Shown: positions 32,728 to 42,582, numbered from the stretch's first letter. The stretch is DNA of 64,000 bases from Nocardia rosealba (GCF_020216065.1 NZ_JAIWNA010000002.1:1023135-1087134), one strand, 5' to 3'. A program made the numbers and translations. The notes: a model not told the origin generated them from the sequence alone.

Positions 32728-33909
32728 GTGAGCGGACCGTCGGCGCCGAAAAAGGGAACCACCGTCACCGAGCCACTCGGCAATGTGGCCACCCTCGGCG
32801 CGAAAATTCAGTCGACAAGCAAAGCAGTCAAGATCTGGGCCACCCTCGGCGGCGCCATTCTCGCGCTCCAGATATATGTGTGGCTGCGCTGGATCACCGG
32901 CCCCAATTTCGAGCGGGTCCCCACCGGACCGAGCGACCCGCCCACCTTCATGAAGGTGATTCTCAGCGTATGGACCGGCGTCATCCTGCTCGGGCTACCG
33001 GTGGGCATCTATTTCTTCATCGTCCGGCCCTGGCGGCGGGAGCGGCGGATAACGCTCGACGGTATGCTGCTGGTGGCCTGTGGCCTCATGTTCTTCCAGG
33101 ATCCCCTGCTGAACTACTTCAATACGTGGAGTACGTACAACACCTGGATGTTCAACATGGGCTCGTGGGTGCAGGACGTACCGGGCTGGCAATCCTATGG
33201 CGAACCCGGTGCGATGATGGCCGAACCGATCCTGATGAACGCACCGGGATATTCGTACGGCGTGCTGCTGTGCACCATTCTCGGCTGCTGGGTGATGCGT
33301 AAGACCAAACAGCGCTTCCCCGGCATCAATACGGGCGGACTGATCGGTGTCCTGATCGTGTGGACATTCTTCTTCGATCTCGTCATCGAGGGCCTTTTCC
33401 TGATGCCGATGGGTCTTTTCACCTATCCCGGCGCATTGCAGGACTGGTCGATCAATGCCGGCACCTATTACCAGTGGCCGTTGTACGAGGGCCTCATGTG
33501 GGGTGGTGTGCAGGCGGGCCTGTGCGCCCTGCGCTACTTCACCGACGATCGTGGCCGCACATTCGTCGAACGCGGCCTGGACCAGATCCAGGGCGGTTTC
33601 GTGAAACAGCAGTTCATCCGATTCCTCGCGATTTTCGCGGCGGTGAGCACCTTCTTCTTCGTCTGCTACAACATTCCCGCGCAGTTCTTCGCGCTGCATA
33701 CCGATCCGTGGCCCGAGGACATCCAGAAGCGGTCCTACTTCAACATGGGCATCTGCGGCGACGGCACCGACCGGCTCTGCCCGCACCCCGATCTTCCGGT
33801 TCCGTTCCGCAACAGCGGATACATCGATTCCAGCGGCCGGCTCGTCCTACCCGAAGGCGCCGAACTCCCGAAGATCGTGCCCTTCGCCGATACCGACAAA
33901 GGAAAATGA
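32728..33909 (+). CDS. AveC-family (spirocyclase-like) membrane protein
   Basis: 393 residues from GTG 32728 with AGGAG 7-8 nt upstream. Six or so TM segments (about 49-65, 90-110, 112-130, 170-190, 205-228, 290-312). Hallmarks I associate with AveC-like proteins are the MLLVACGLMFFQDPLLNYF region and the tract with FTYPGALQDW and YYQWPLYEGLMWG. AveC itself makes the spiroketal of avermectin, but most mycobacterial/nocardial members sit beside lipid or terpenoid catabolic genes with unknown chemistry. Here it heads the MoxR-vWA-mce unit, so a membrane step acting on the imported substrate is inferred. Confidence 0.8.
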   Translation: MSGPSAPKKGTTVTEPLGNVATLGAKIQSTSKAVKIWATLGGAILALQIYVWLRWITGPNFERVPTGPSDPPTFMKVILSVWTGVILLGLPVGIYFFIVRPWRRERRITLDGMLLVACGLMFFQDPLLNYFNTWSTYNTWMFNMGSWVQDVPGWQSYGEPGAMMAEPILMNAPGYSYGVLLCTILGCWVMRKTKQRFPGINTGGLIGVLIVWTFFFDLVIEGLFLMPMGLFTYPGALQDWSINAGTYYQWPLYEGLMWGGVQAGLCALRYFTDDRGRTFVERGLDQIQGGFVKQQFIRFLAIFAAVSTFFFVCYNIPAQFFALHTDPWPEDIQKRSYFNMGICGDGTDRLCPHPDLPVPFRNSGYIDSSGRLVLPEGAELPKIVPFADTDKGK

Positions 33910-33910
33910 G

Positions 33911-34726
33911 ATGACCAGTCGACCCAGCGCTGTGCTCGACGTCCCGCAGGTACCGTTCTACCGCTCTGTCGGCAATGAGGTCGAGGTGTTCCGTGCGGCG
34001 GCCGCGGGTGGTCTGCCGCTGCTGCTCAAGGGCCCGACCGGATGTGGCAAGACCCGGTTCGTGGAGACGATGGCCACCGAACTCGGCCGCGAGCTCGTCA
34101 CGGTGGCCGGCCACGAGGACATGACCTCCGCCGATCTGGTCGGCCGCTTCCTGCTCAAAGGCGGCGAAACCGTCTGGGTGGACGGCCCTTTGACGCGGGC
34201 GGTGCGCACGGGCGCGATCTTCTACCTCGACGAAGTGGTCGAGGCGCGCCAGGACACGACCGTGGTGATCCACCCCCTCGCCGACCACCGTCGCGAACTC
34301 CCCGTCGACCGGCTCGGCCAAACCCTGCGGGCGGCACCGGGATTCCAGCTGGTGATCTCCTACAACCCCGGCTACCAGAGCGTTCTGAAGAACCTCAAGG
34401 AGTCGACCCGGCAGCGGTTCGTCGCCATCGAACTCGGATTCCCACCGCCGGAGATCGAGCGGGAGGTGGTGGCGCACGAGGCAGGCGTCGACGCCGAGAC
34501 GGCGCGTGCCCTGGTCGCGCTCGGCACCGCCATCAGGAATCTGGACAACTCACCGCTGCGTGAGGTGTCCTCCACCCGGATGCTGATCCTCGCCGGTGGG
34601 CTCGTCGCGGGCGGGCTCGACCTGCGCGGTGCCGTGCAGTCGGCCGTGGTGCAGGCCCTGTCCGACGACGCCGACATCATCAGTGCGCTCGGTGAACTCG
34701 TCGACGCCGTCCTTCCGCCGTCATGA
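33911..34726 (+). CDS. MoxR/CbbQ-type AAA+ ATPase
   Basis: 271 residues. Walker A GPTGCGKT at 41-48, Walker B AIFYLDEVVEA, sensor ISYNPGYQ, and arginine finger region ESTRQRF. CbbQ/NorQ-like: with a partner vWA protein these remodel or activate metalloenzymes (Rubisco activation, NO-reductase maturation). It overlaps the vWA gene by 4 bp, so the two form the expected pair. Candidate clients here are the Rieske oxygenases, the AveC-like protein or the P450 (inference). Confidence 0.92.
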   Translation: MTSRPSAVLDVPQVPFYRSVGNEVEVFRAAAAGGLPLLLKGPTGCGKTRFVETMATELGRELVTVAGHEDMTSADLVGRFLLKGGETVWVDGPLTRAVRTGAIFYLDEVVEARQDTTVVIHPLADHRRELPVDRLGQTLRAAPGFQLVISYNPGYQSVLKNLKESTRQRFVAIELGFPPPEIEREVVAHEAGVDAETARALVALGTAIRNLDNSPLREVSSTRMLILAGGLVAGGLDLRGAVQSAVVQALSDDADIISALGELVDAVLPPS

Positions 34727-36411
34727 CCGGCGACGACGATCCGCGCGGGCCCGCCCGGTTCCGGCTGCTCGCCACCTATCTGGCGGGCAGGTCGGTGGAT
34801 ATCGCCGAGCTGCCCGCCGGGGGATCCCCGTTCACGGACGGCCGGATCATCTACGTGTCCCCCGACGGTGAGCAGCGCCACGAAGTACTTGTCCAGGCCG
34901 CGCTGCTCGGCGCCGGGAGCCTCGATCCGGCACTGGTGAAGTCGCTGCGGGGACGGCCCTCTACGGCGCGCCGGTACCTGTCCCTCGAAGGTCATCGCGT
35001 GCTCACCGACCTCGCCCGCCGCGTTCCGCTGGCGGCCACCCTCGAACTCGACGGCAGGCCACCGACCGCGAGCGCCGCGGATTCGCTCGCCGCGGCCAAA
35101 GGCAAAGGCGCGGTGACTGCTCCGCCGACGTGGTTCGGCACGATCAGACCCTCCCGTCTCGTATCGGTCGATCCCGGGCCCGGTGCCCGGGCCTCCGACC
35201 GCGAGCTGCGCCTGGAATTCGACCTCGGTGCCCTCCCGGACGCCGGCGACGAGGTCGAGGACAGCGTGGAGAAGTCCGAGGAGAGCAAGATCCTGAAGCT
35301 GTTCGAGAACCCACTGTTCAGCGGCAAATCGGTGATGGACTTCTTCCGCAAGACCATGGGCAATTCGCGTTCCGACGGCGACGGCGCCGCGGGCACCGAG
35401 ACACCGGTGAGCGCGGTTCGCCGGGCACGCACGGCCGGACCGCATGCCCGCCCGCTGCCCACCCCGATCAGGTTCACCGATGCCGAAACACCCGGTGCCG
35501 CAGCCGGAATCGGTGGGGCACTGCATCCGGAGTGGGATGTGTTCGGCAACCGGTACAAGCCGCAATGGTGCCGGGTGATCGACTTTCCGCTCACCGTCCC
35601 CGCCGACATCGCGGCCGCACGAGTGCCGGAGGACGATGTGCTCCGGCGCCGGCTGGCTCGCGTCGGCCTGGGGCCGAAGGTGTTGCGTGGGCGGGCCGAC
35701 GGCGACGAGCTCGATCTCGAGGCGCTCATCGATCTGTTCGTCGACCTGCGCTCGGGTTATTCGCGACCGGAACACGTCTACCTCGAGCACCGCAAGCTGG
35801 ACCGCAACCTCGGTGTGCTGATCCTGCTCGACGCCTCCGGCTCGTCGACCGACGCCGACCAGGCGGGCCTGTCGGTGCACGAACACCAGCGACGCGCGGC
35901 GGCCACCCTGGCCGCCACGCTCGAGGAGCTCGGTGACCGGGTCGCGGTGTACGCCTTCCGGTCCGAGGGCAGGCACGCGGTGCATCTGCCCGCGATCAAG
36001 ACCTTCGATCAGCGCTTCGGCGCCGTCGGCCGGGCCCGGCTCAATCAGCTCCAGCCCGCGAACTACACGCGCCTCGGTGCCGGGATTCGCGGCGCGGGAG
36101 AAATCCTGAAGAACGAAGCGGGGACACAGAACCGGCTGCTGATCGTGCTGTCGGACGGATGCCCCTACGACGACGGGTACGAGGGGCACTACGCCGAGGC
36201 CGATGCCGCCAAGGCGCTCGAGGAGTTGCGGGCCGACGGCGTCGCCTGCCTGTGCTTGTCGATCGGGTCGACCACCTCCCCCGACGCCCTCGAACGAGTC
36301 TTCGGCACGGCAGGCCATGCCGGGGCGGCGACGCTGAGCGAATTGAGTCCTCGCATGGACGAGCTGTTCCTGTCCTCGCTTCGGGAACTCGCCGCGCCCG
36401 TCCCGCGATAG
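34723..36411 (+). CDS. vWA-domain protein, CbbO/NorD-like, partner of MoxR ATPase
   Basis: 562 residues. The C-terminal third is a vWA domain with the MIDAS motif D370-A-S-G-S374 (LLDASGSST) and a later SDGCPYDDGYEGHY. The N-terminal ~330 residues lack a recognised domain, as in NorD/CbbO proteins, and include an acidic stretch (EDSVEKSEESK) and a linker rich in Ala/Gly. The MIDAS binds Mg2+ and a client; the MoxR partner supplies ATP-driven remodelling. The 4-bp overlap with the upstream ATPase gene indicates stoichiometric synthesis. Confidence 0.9.
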   Translation: MTGDDDPRGPARFRLLATYLAGRSVDIAELPAGGSPFTDGRIIYVSPDGEQRHEVLVQAALLGAGSLDPALVKSLRGRPSTARRYLSLEGHRVLTDLARRVPLAATLELDGRPPTASAADSLAAAKGKGAVTAPPTWFGTIRPSRLVSVDPGPGARASDRELRLEFDLGALPDAGDEVEDSVEKSEESKILKLFENPLFSGKSVMDFFRKTMGNSRSDGDGAAGTETPVSAVRRARTAGPHARPLPTPIRFTDAETPGAAAGIGGALHPEWDVFGNRYKPQWCRVIDFPLTVPADIAAARVPEDDVLRRRLARVGLGPKVLRGRADGDELDLEALIDLFVDLRSGYSRPEHVYLEHRKLDRNLGVLILLDASGSSTDADQAGLSVHEHQRRAAATLAATLEELGDRVAVYAFRSEGRHAVHLPAIKTFDQRFGAVGRARLNQLQPANYTRLGAGIRGAGEILKNEAGTQNRLLIVLSDGCPYDDGYEGHYAEADAAKALEELRADGVACLCLSIGSTTSPDALERVFGTAGHAGAATLSELSPRMDELFLSSLRELAAPVPR

Positions 36412-36439
36412 CGCGACACCGGAAAGAGAGGGGCTTGCC

Positions 36440-37279
36440 ATGGAACCCAGCGCATCCGCGGTCGCCGAGATCAAGGACTGGTCCAAGGACTACACCCGGC
36501 GCCACCCGATCGCCTCGCTGCGGACGGTCGGCAGACAGGTCGAGCTCGGCAGGCGGGCGTTTCGCCATCTCGTCACCGACATCGCCACCCGGCGGTTCCC
36601 GTTCGACGAGTTCGTCGGGCAGGCGATGTTCATGGTGAAGACCTCCCTGCTCCCGACCGTGGCCGTTGCCCTGCCGATCAGTGCCACGCTGTCCATCCAA
36701 TTCGGCCTGCTCGCAGGGCAAGTCGGTGCCACCGCACTGGCCGGGGCCGCCAGCGGCCTGGCCGTCATCCGGCAGTCGGCTCCCCTGGTGACCGCCATCC
36801 TGCTGGCGGCGGCCGTCGGTTCGGCACTGTGCGCCGACCTGGGTTCACGCAAGATCCGCGAGGAGATCGACGCGATGGAAGTGATGGGGGTGTCGGTACT
36901 ACGCAGGCTCGTGGTGCCGCGGCTGGCCGCCGGGATCATCATCGCGATGGCGCTCACCGCCGTGAGCTGTTTCGTCGGCTTCCTGGCCGGCTACCTGTTC
37001 AACGTCTATGTCCAGGACGGCACACCGGGCAGCTACATGGAGACCTTCTCCTCGTTCGCCACCGCCGGTGACCTGTATCTGGCGATGGTCAAGGCCGCGG
37101 TGTTCGGGGTGATCGTCGTCGTCATCGCGTGCGAGAAGGGCCTCAACACCCGTGGTGGGCCGGGTGGGGTGGCGAACTCGGTGAACGCCGCCGTGGTCGC
37201 CTCGATCGTCGCGCTGATGGTCGTCAACCTGGGCTTCACCCAGCTCTACACGATGCTGTTCCCGAGGACGACACTGTAA
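36440..37279 (+). CDS. yrbEA: YrbE-type Mce permease, subunit A
   Basis: 279 residues with five or six TM helices. MlaE/YrbE signature: FGLLAGQVGATALAGAASGL, then LCADLGSRKIREEIDAMEVMG (the EEIDAMEVMG motif that couples to the Mkl ATPase), then TRGGPGGVANSVNAAVV. Forms the membrane channel of the Mce importer together with the next gene. AGAGAGGGG upstream of ATG. First gene of the conserved yrbE-mce block, following the vWA gene by 28 bp. The ATPase MceG is encoded elsewhere, as usual. Confidence 0.93.
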   Translation: MEPSASAVAEIKDWSKDYTRRHPIASLRTVGRQVELGRRAFRHLVTDIATRRFPFDEFVGQAMFMVKTSLLPTVAVALPISATLSIQFGLLAGQVGATALAGAASGLAVIRQSAPLVTAILLAAAVGSALCADLGSRKIREEIDAMEVMGVSVLRRLVVPRLAAGIIIAMALTAVSCFVGFLAGYLFNVYVQDGTPGSYMETFSSFATAGDLYLAMVKAAVFGVIVVVIACEKGLNTRGGPGGVANSVNAAVVASIVALMVVNLGFTQLYTMLFPRTTL

Positions 37280-38133
37280 TGGCCAGCGTCTACCGCCCAC
37301 CGGGTGTCCGGACCGTGCTTGTCGTGCTGTCGGGACCGTGGCGCGTCGTCATCCAGTTCGGGCACATGGTCACGTTCTTCGTGCGGGCGGTACTCTCGAT
37401 CCCGATCGCGCTGCGGCACTACAGTCGCGAATCGCTGCGCATCCTGTCCGATGTGACCTGGGGCAACGGCTCACTCATCGTCGGCGGTGGGACGGCGGGG
37501 GTGATGATCATCCTCGGCGCCGCCGCGGGCGGCATCGTCGGAATCGAGGGTTTCAACGCGCTGAAGCTGCTCGGCATGGAGCCGGCGACCGGGATGATCG
37601 CGGCGACCGCCGCGACGCGTGAGCTCGCCCCGATCATGGCCTCGATCGCCTTCGCCGCACAGGCGGGTTGCCGGTTCACCGCCCAGCTGGGTGCCATGCG
37701 GATTGCCGAGGAGATCGACGCCCTCGACGCGATCGCGATCCGCCCGGTGCCCTTCCTGGTCTCGACGCGGCTGATCGCCTCGATCGTCGCGGTGATCCCG
37801 TTGTTCCTCGCCGCGCTGGCCGCCGACTACCTGGCCGTCGAACTGTTCGTCGGAATCGTCGGCGGTCAGTCGTTCGGCACCTACGCCCACTATTTCGATC
37901 TGGTGCTCAGCGGCACCGATGTCGTGTATTCGCTCCTGAAGGCCGTCGTGTTCGTCACCATCACCACCACCATCCAGTGCTATTTCGGCTATTACGCCCG
38001 GGGCGGACCACAGGGCGTCGGGGTCGCGGCCGGGCGGGCGATGCGCGCGAGCATCACGGTGATGATCTCGGTGAATCTGTTGATGACGTTGGCGCTGTGG
38101 GGTTTCGACGCCGGCTCGCGGATCAGTGGGTAG
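37279..38133 (+). CDS. yrbEB: YrbE-type Mce permease, subunit B
   Basis: 284 residues; ATG shares its A with the preceding TAA stop (TAATG). MlaE/YrbE features: MAATRELAPIMA-like ATAATRELAPIMASIAFAAQAG, AEEIDALDAIAIRP (the EEIDAL motif), YYARGGPQGVGVAAGRAM. Five or six TM helices. Partner permease for the Mce complex. Confidence 0.93.
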   Translation: MASVYRPPGVRTVLVVLSGPWRVVIQFGHMVTFFVRAVLSIPIALRHYSRESLRILSDVTWGNGSLIVGGGTAGVMIILGAAAGGIVGIEGFNALKLLGMEPATGMIAATAATRELAPIMASIAFAAQAGCRFTAQLGAMRIAEEIDALDAIAIRPVPFLVSTRLIASIVAVIPLFLAALAADYLAVELFVGIVGGQSFGTYAHYFDLVLSGTDVVYSLLKAVVFVTITTTIQCYFGYYARGGPQGVGVAAGRAMRASITVMISVNLLMTLALWGFDAGSRISG

Positions 38134-38137
38134 CGCG

Positions 38138-39382
38138 ATGGCGATAGTGTTCGAATCCGACGACCGGCACCTGAGCAACGCGGGCCTGTTCGTGCGCGGG
38201 GTGGCCGCGCTGAGCGTGGTCGTCGCGACCGTCGGGGCGATGATCGCTCGATCCGAGGGCGCGTTCACCGAGACCGTCGAGGTCACCGCGATGCTCGTCG
38301 ACGTGGGCGACGGCTTGCCGCAACGATCCGACGTCAAGTACCGGGGCGTACTGGTCGGCACCGTGCGCGCGGTGGAGCCCGCGGATCGCGGAGCGCCCAA
38401 CAGGATTCGCATCGAGCTGCTGCCCGAACACGCGGCGGGTATCCCCTCGACGGTGACCGCGCGCGTCGTCCCGAGCAATGTCTTCGCCGTGCCGTCGGTG
38501 CAGCTCATCGACAACGGCCCGGGTACCCCGCTGACGCCGGGTGCGTCGATCCCCGAGGACCGCAGCCGGGCGAGCGTGCAGCTGCAGACCTCACTCACCG
38601 CGCTGAGCCGCATCGCCGACGCGGTCGGCCGTCCCGAATCCGACCCGACCGTCGGGATTCTGGAGACGCTCGAGCGCGCGACCCGAGGTCGTGGCGCCGA
38701 CGCGGCGGCGGCCGCCACCCAGCTCGAACGGATCGTGCGGGCCTACCGGGCCGAGGCGTCGGGCGGGGACGACACCACCTCCTTGCTCACCGGACTGACC
38801 GAGGCCGTGCACGGCCTCCGTGACGCCGCGCCCGATCTGCTTGCCGCACTGCACAATGCGGTCGTGCCGTTGCGCACCGTGGCCGAGCAGCGAGCCCGGC
38901 TCACCGAACTGCTCACCGCGGGCGTCGCCACCGGCGAGAAGGTCGGCACCGCGCTGAACAACCGAACCGATTCGATCATCGACCTGAATTCGAGGCTGGG
39001 CCCGGTCCTGGCGGTCCTCGCCGCGGGCAGCGGCAATTTCGTGCAGATGACCACCTCGCAGACCCGGATCGCGACCGTGTTCGCACACGACTTCTGGCAG
39101 CCCGACACCCAGAGCGGCACCGCCAAGGTGATCGTCGAACTCACCCCGCACAAGCAGTACACCCGCACCGACTGTCCCCGCTACGGCGAACTGGCCGGTG
39201 CGAGCTGCGCGAACGGACCCGCCGCGGGTCCGCCGGTGATCGGTGCCGCCGATCAGCCGGTGACCGCCCTCGACCAGCGCGCGATCATCGCCGAAAGCCT
39301 CGGTCTGCCAACGGAAGCCGTCGACCTGGCCGACCTCTTCGGTTTGCTCGTCCCTGCCCCACCAGCTGGAGAACCACGGTGA
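38138..39382 (+). CDS. mceA: Mce-family protein A
   Basis: About 414 residues from ATG 38138 (GTG 38126 is an alternative). One N-terminal TM helix (about 18-38), then an MCE/MlaD beta-barrel domain (ETVEVTAMLVDVGDGLPQRSDVKYRGVLVGTV), and a long helical region. Mce proteins form a hexameric tunnel that carries lipids across the periplasm. It follows the two YrbE genes and starts the A-F series; it overlaps mceB by 4 bp. Substrate not predictable from sequence. Confidence 0.9.
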   Translation: MAIVFESDDRHLSNAGLFVRGVAALSVVVATVGAMIARSEGAFTETVEVTAMLVDVGDGLPQRSDVKYRGVLVGTVRAVEPADRGAPNRIRIELLPEHAAGIPSTVTARVVPSNVFAVPSVQLIDNGPGTPLTPGASIPEDRSRASVQLQTSLTALSRIADAVGRPESDPTVGILETLERATRGRGADAAAAATQLERIVRAYRAEASGGDDTTSLLTGLTEAVHGLRDAAPDLLAALHNAVVPLRTVAEQRARLTELLTAGVATGEKVGTALNNRTDSIIDLNSRLGPVLAVLAAGSGNFVQMTTSQTRIATVFAHDFWQPDTQSGTAKVIVELTPHKQYTRTDCPRYGELAGASCANGPAAGPPVIGAADQPVTALDQRAIIAESLGLPTEAVDLADLFGLLVPAPPAGEPR

Positions 39383-40416
39383 AACACAGACGCGATCTCG
39401 TCGGCCTGACCGCATTCCTGCTCGTCGCCGCCCTGCTGACCTGGATGGTCCGGGTGACGCTGCAACGCGATGTCCCCGGCGACACCCACGCGTATTCCGC
39501 TGTGTTCAGCGATGTTTCGGGGCTGCGGGTCGGTGACGACGTGCGCGTCGCGGGCGTGCAGGTGGGACGGGTCGACTCGATCGACATCGACGGACCGCAC
39601 GCCGTGGTGGGTTTCCGGCTGCAACGCGAGCACACGGTGTACGACAACACCATCGCCTCGGTGATCTACCAGAACCTGATCGGGCAGCGCTATCTCGGCC
39701 TCTCGCGGGGCGCGGAAGGTGAGGCCGCTCCCCTGGCGCCCGGCGCGCGCATCCCACTCGAGCGCACCGAACCGTCCTTCGATCTGTCGGGTCTGCTCAA
39801 CGGTTTCCAGCCACTGTTCAGCGCGCTCGACCCCCACGACGTCGACAACCTGACCGCCGCCCTGATCCGCGCGCTCCAAGGCGACGACGGCGCGGTCGCC
39901 GCGCTGATCACCGAGACCGCGACGCTGGTGCAGACCTTCGCCGGACCCGACCAGGTGCTCGGCGCCCTCATCGACAACCTCTCGGCGGTGATGAGCGCCC
40001 TCGCCGGGCAGACCGGCGGACTGCGGACGACCATCGCCCAGACCCGCAAGATCTTCGAGGCACTCGAAACCAGCCGCGACACCCTGCTGGACCAGACCGC
40101 GCAGATCTCGACCGTGGTCGCCGATGCCGCCGCTGTCGTCGACGGCGCGGGACCCTCGCTCACGGAGTTCATGAACCGTGAACCCGGCTTCGCCAGTCAT
40201 TTCGTGGACGGCAGAGAGCGTTTCGCGTTTCTCGGTTTCAATCTGCCGTCGCTGTTCCAGGCCATGATCCGGGCCACCGACGCGGGTGCGTTCGTCAACG
40301 CCTACGTCTGCGATATCGGTTTCAGCATCATCCCCGGCCTGGATCCGTTGATCGCCCAGATTCTCGGCGGCACTTCCCCGACTGGTCGGCCCCAGCATTC
40401 CGCGATCTGTAGGTAG
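39379..40416 (+). CDS. mceB: Mce-family protein B
   Basis: 345 residues; GTG overlapping the mceA stop (GTGA). N-terminal TM (LVGLTAFLLVAALLTWMV), MCE domain (YSAVFSDVSGLRVGDDVRVAGVQVGRVDSIDI; LIGQRYLGLSRG), helical tail, and a C-terminal conserved part (FNLPSLFQAMIRATD; YVCDI). Member of the hexameric Mce tunnel. Confidence 0.92.
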   Translation: MKHRRDLVGLTAFLLVAALLTWMVRVTLQRDVPGDTHAYSAVFSDVSGLRVGDDVRVAGVQVGRVDSIDIDGPHAVVGFRLQREHTVYDNTIASVIYQNLIGQRYLGLSRGAEGEAAPLAPGARIPLERTEPSFDLSGLLNGFQPLFSALDPHDVDNLTAALIRALQGDDGAVAALITETATLVQTFAGPDQVLGALIDNLSAVMSALAGQTGGLRTTIAQTRKIFEALETSRDTLLDQTAQISTVVADAAAVVDGAGPSLTEFMNREPGFASHFVDGRERFAFLGFNLPSLFQAMIRATDAGAFVNAYVCDIGFSIIPGLDPLIAQILGGTSPTGRPQHSAICR

Positions 40417-40420
40417 GACC

Positions 40421-41482
40421 ATGAACAAACCGTTTCGCGCGTTCACCCGCCTGTTCCCGGTCCCCGCACGCGCGGACCGGCACGCCGATTCCTCGCTGCG
40501 GACCGGTCTCGTCGCCGTCGGCTCGATGGTGCTTGTGCTGGTCGTGCTCGTGGTGGTCAATTCGCTGCATCTCGGATCGCGCACGGTGTCGGCCGATTTC
40601 GCACAGGCCGCGGGGATAGCCCCCGGTGACCCGGTGACCTGGGCGGGCATCCCGGTCGGCACTGTGACCGCGACCCGGTTGGCGGGTGACCACGTCGAGG
40701 TGGTGTTGACGATCGAGGAGGACATCGCCCTCGGCGCCGATACCTCGGCCGCGATCAAACTGACCACCCTGCTCGGCTCCCGCTATGTCGAACTGCGCTC
40801 CACCGGCGTCGGCGGGTTGGCCGACGACCGGATTCCGTTGTCGCGCACCGCTGTGCCCTACGACCTCGAGACCGCGCTGCAGGACGCGACGACCACCTTC
40901 GATCAGCTCGACGCCGACCAGATCGCCGAATCGATGACATCGCTGTCGCGCGGGTTGGAAGGCGTGCCGTCGCTGGTGCCGGGCATCCTGCGTGATATCC
41001 GCTCGCTGTCGAACGTCATCGCGACCCGACGCGACCAGATCGGCACCCTGCTGACCAGTACCGAGCAGGTCGGCACGGTGATCCGCGATCAGCAGGCCGA
41101 ACTCGCGGCGGTGGTCACCCGCGGTGGGGCGGTGCTCCAGCAGATCCTGGCCCGCCAAGACGCGCTGCGCAGCCTACTGGCCGCGACGACCCGGCTGGTC
41201 GAGCGACTCGAACCGATCGTGGTCGGTGAGCACGCGGAGATCGAGCAGTTGCTGACCGACCTGCACGACATGACCGCGATGATCGCGGGCCACGACGAGC
41301 TGCTGCGCAACATCCTGGAAATCCTCCCGGTGCCGTGGCGCATGTTCGCCAACGCGACCGGCACGGGAGCCGAACTCACCGCCAACGCGCCCGACGGCGC
41401 TTTCGTCGACTCGTGGATGTGCGCGCTGAGCGCCCTCGCCGTCGAGGCCGGCCGGGCGCCCTACCTCGAGGACTGCCGATGA
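40421..41482 (+). CDS. mceC: Mce-family protein C
   Basis: 353 residues. N-terminal cytoplasmic stretch then a TM helix at about 28-47 (LVAVGSMVLVLVVLVVV), MCE domain (VSADFAQAAGIAPGDPVTWAGIPVGTVTATRL; TLLGSRYVEL), coiled helical region and a Cys-containing C-terminus (VDSWMCALSALAVEAGRAPYLEDC). The stop overlaps the mceD start by 4 bp. Confidence 0.92.
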   Translation: MNKPFRAFTRLFPVPARADRHADSSLRTGLVAVGSMVLVLVVLVVVNSLHLGSRTVSADFAQAAGIAPGDPVTWAGIPVGTVTATRLAGDHVEVVLTIEEDIALGADTSAAIKLTTLLGSRYVELRSTGVGGLADDRIPLSRTAVPYDLETALQDATTTFDQLDADQIAESMTSLSRGLEGVPSLVPGILRDIRSLSNVIATRRDQIGTLLTSTEQVGTVIRDQQAELAAVVTRGGAVLQQILARQDALRSLLAATTRLVERLEPIVVGEHAEIEQLLTDLHDMTAMIAGHDELLRNILEILPVPWRMFANATGTGAELTANAPDGAFVDSWMCALSALAVEAGRAPYLEDCR

Positions 41483-42582
41483 ATGCGCTGCTGTCCACCC
41501 TGAAACTGGCCGTGGTCACCCTGACCGCCGCCTGCCTCGCCGGCTGCTCCTCCGGGGCAGGCGCGGACACCACAACTCTCACCGCCCATTTCGCCAACGC
41601 CAACGGTCTCTACGTGGGCAATGCCGTCTCGGTGCTCGGTATGCGGGTCGGCCGGATCGTGCGGATCGAGGCGCGCGGTACCGAGGTCGAAGTCGAGATG
41701 AGCGTCGACAGCGCGATCGCGCTGCCCGCCGACGTGCAGGCGGTGACGATCTCGGATTCGCTGCTCACCGATCGCCACATCGAACTCACCCCGGTGTACC
41801 GGGGCGGGCCGACCCTCCCGCCCGGCGCGGTGCTGGACCGGGCGTACACGAAGTCACCGGTCGAGTTCGACGCGTTGCTCTCGATGGCACAGCAGTTGTC
41901 GACTTCGCTGGGTGGTGACGGCACCGGCGCCGGGCCGGTGGCCGACCTGATCGACCTGGGCGCGGCCGCCACCGAGGGCAACGGCACGGACATGCGCGCC
42001 GCCCTCGACGAGCTCTCCCGCGCCCTGCGACTGGGCGACGACAACGGAACCGCCACCCGCGACGCAATCACCACCGTGGTCACCGAGCTCGACGAACTGA
42101 CCGCCGCCGCCGCGCGCAACGACCGGACCCTGCGCGAATTCGGCGGTGCCGTGGCACAACTGAGCGACTTCCTGGCCGGGCAACAGCTGGGGACCGGTGA
42201 CACCGGAGCGGCGGTGAACCGGATCGTCAACCAGGTCACCGAGCTGCTGCAGCGGCACAGGGGCACGATCTCCGGGCTCGTCGGCAATGCGAACACCCTG
42301 ACCGGTTCCCTGGCCGCCTACGACTACAACCTCGCCCAGTTCCTCGACGTGTTCCCGATGGTCGTCGACAACGCCTACAACTCCGTCGACCCGAACGTGC
42401 GCGCCCTGCGGGCCGGAGTGGACGTCAACCGGATACTGCTCGACGGCCAGATGGTCAAGGAGATCTGCAATCTACTGCAGTTGCAGAGCCTGGGCTGCGC
42501 CACCGGAACCCTGCACGATATGGGCCCCGACTTCGGCATCACCGCCATCCTGTCGGGCATCGCGGAAAAGAGCGGCCGATGA
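41479..42582 (+). CDS. mceD: Mce-family lipoprotein, position D
   Basis: 367 residues from ATG 41479. The signal ends in a good lipobox (LAGC, Cys at about residue 22), so this member is predicted to be lipidated. MCE domain (TLTAHFANANGLYVGNAVSVLGMRVGRIVRIEA; SLLTDRHIELTP) then a helical tail with several short acid/Ala-rich helices. In the better-known mce1 operon the D position is not the lipoprotein; here it has the stronger lipobox. Confidence 0.9.
   Translation: MNALLSTLKLAVVTLTAACLAGCSSGAGADTTTLTAHFANANGLYVGNAVSVLGMRVGRIVRIEARGTEVEVEMSVDSAIALPADVQAVTISDSLLTDRHIELTPVYRGGPTLPPGAVLDRAYTKSPVEFDALLSMAQQLSTSLGGDGTGAGPVADLIDLGAAATEGNGTDMRAALDELSRALRLGDDNGTATRDAITTVVTELDELTAAAARNDRTLREFGGAVAQLSDFLAGQQLGTGDTGAAVNRIVNQVTELLQRHRGTISGLVGNANTLTGSLAAYDYNLAQFLDVFPMVVDNAYNSVDPNVRALRAGVDVNRILLDGQMVKEICNLLQLQSLGCATGTLHDMGPDFGITAILSGIAEKSGR

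Noticed and set aside
34372..36486. 704-codon minus-strand ORF opposite the MoxR/vWA genes
   Set aside because: Arginine/glycine-rich shadow of the high-GC plus-strand genes; no recognised motif, and the plus strand carries clear Walker and MIDAS motifs.
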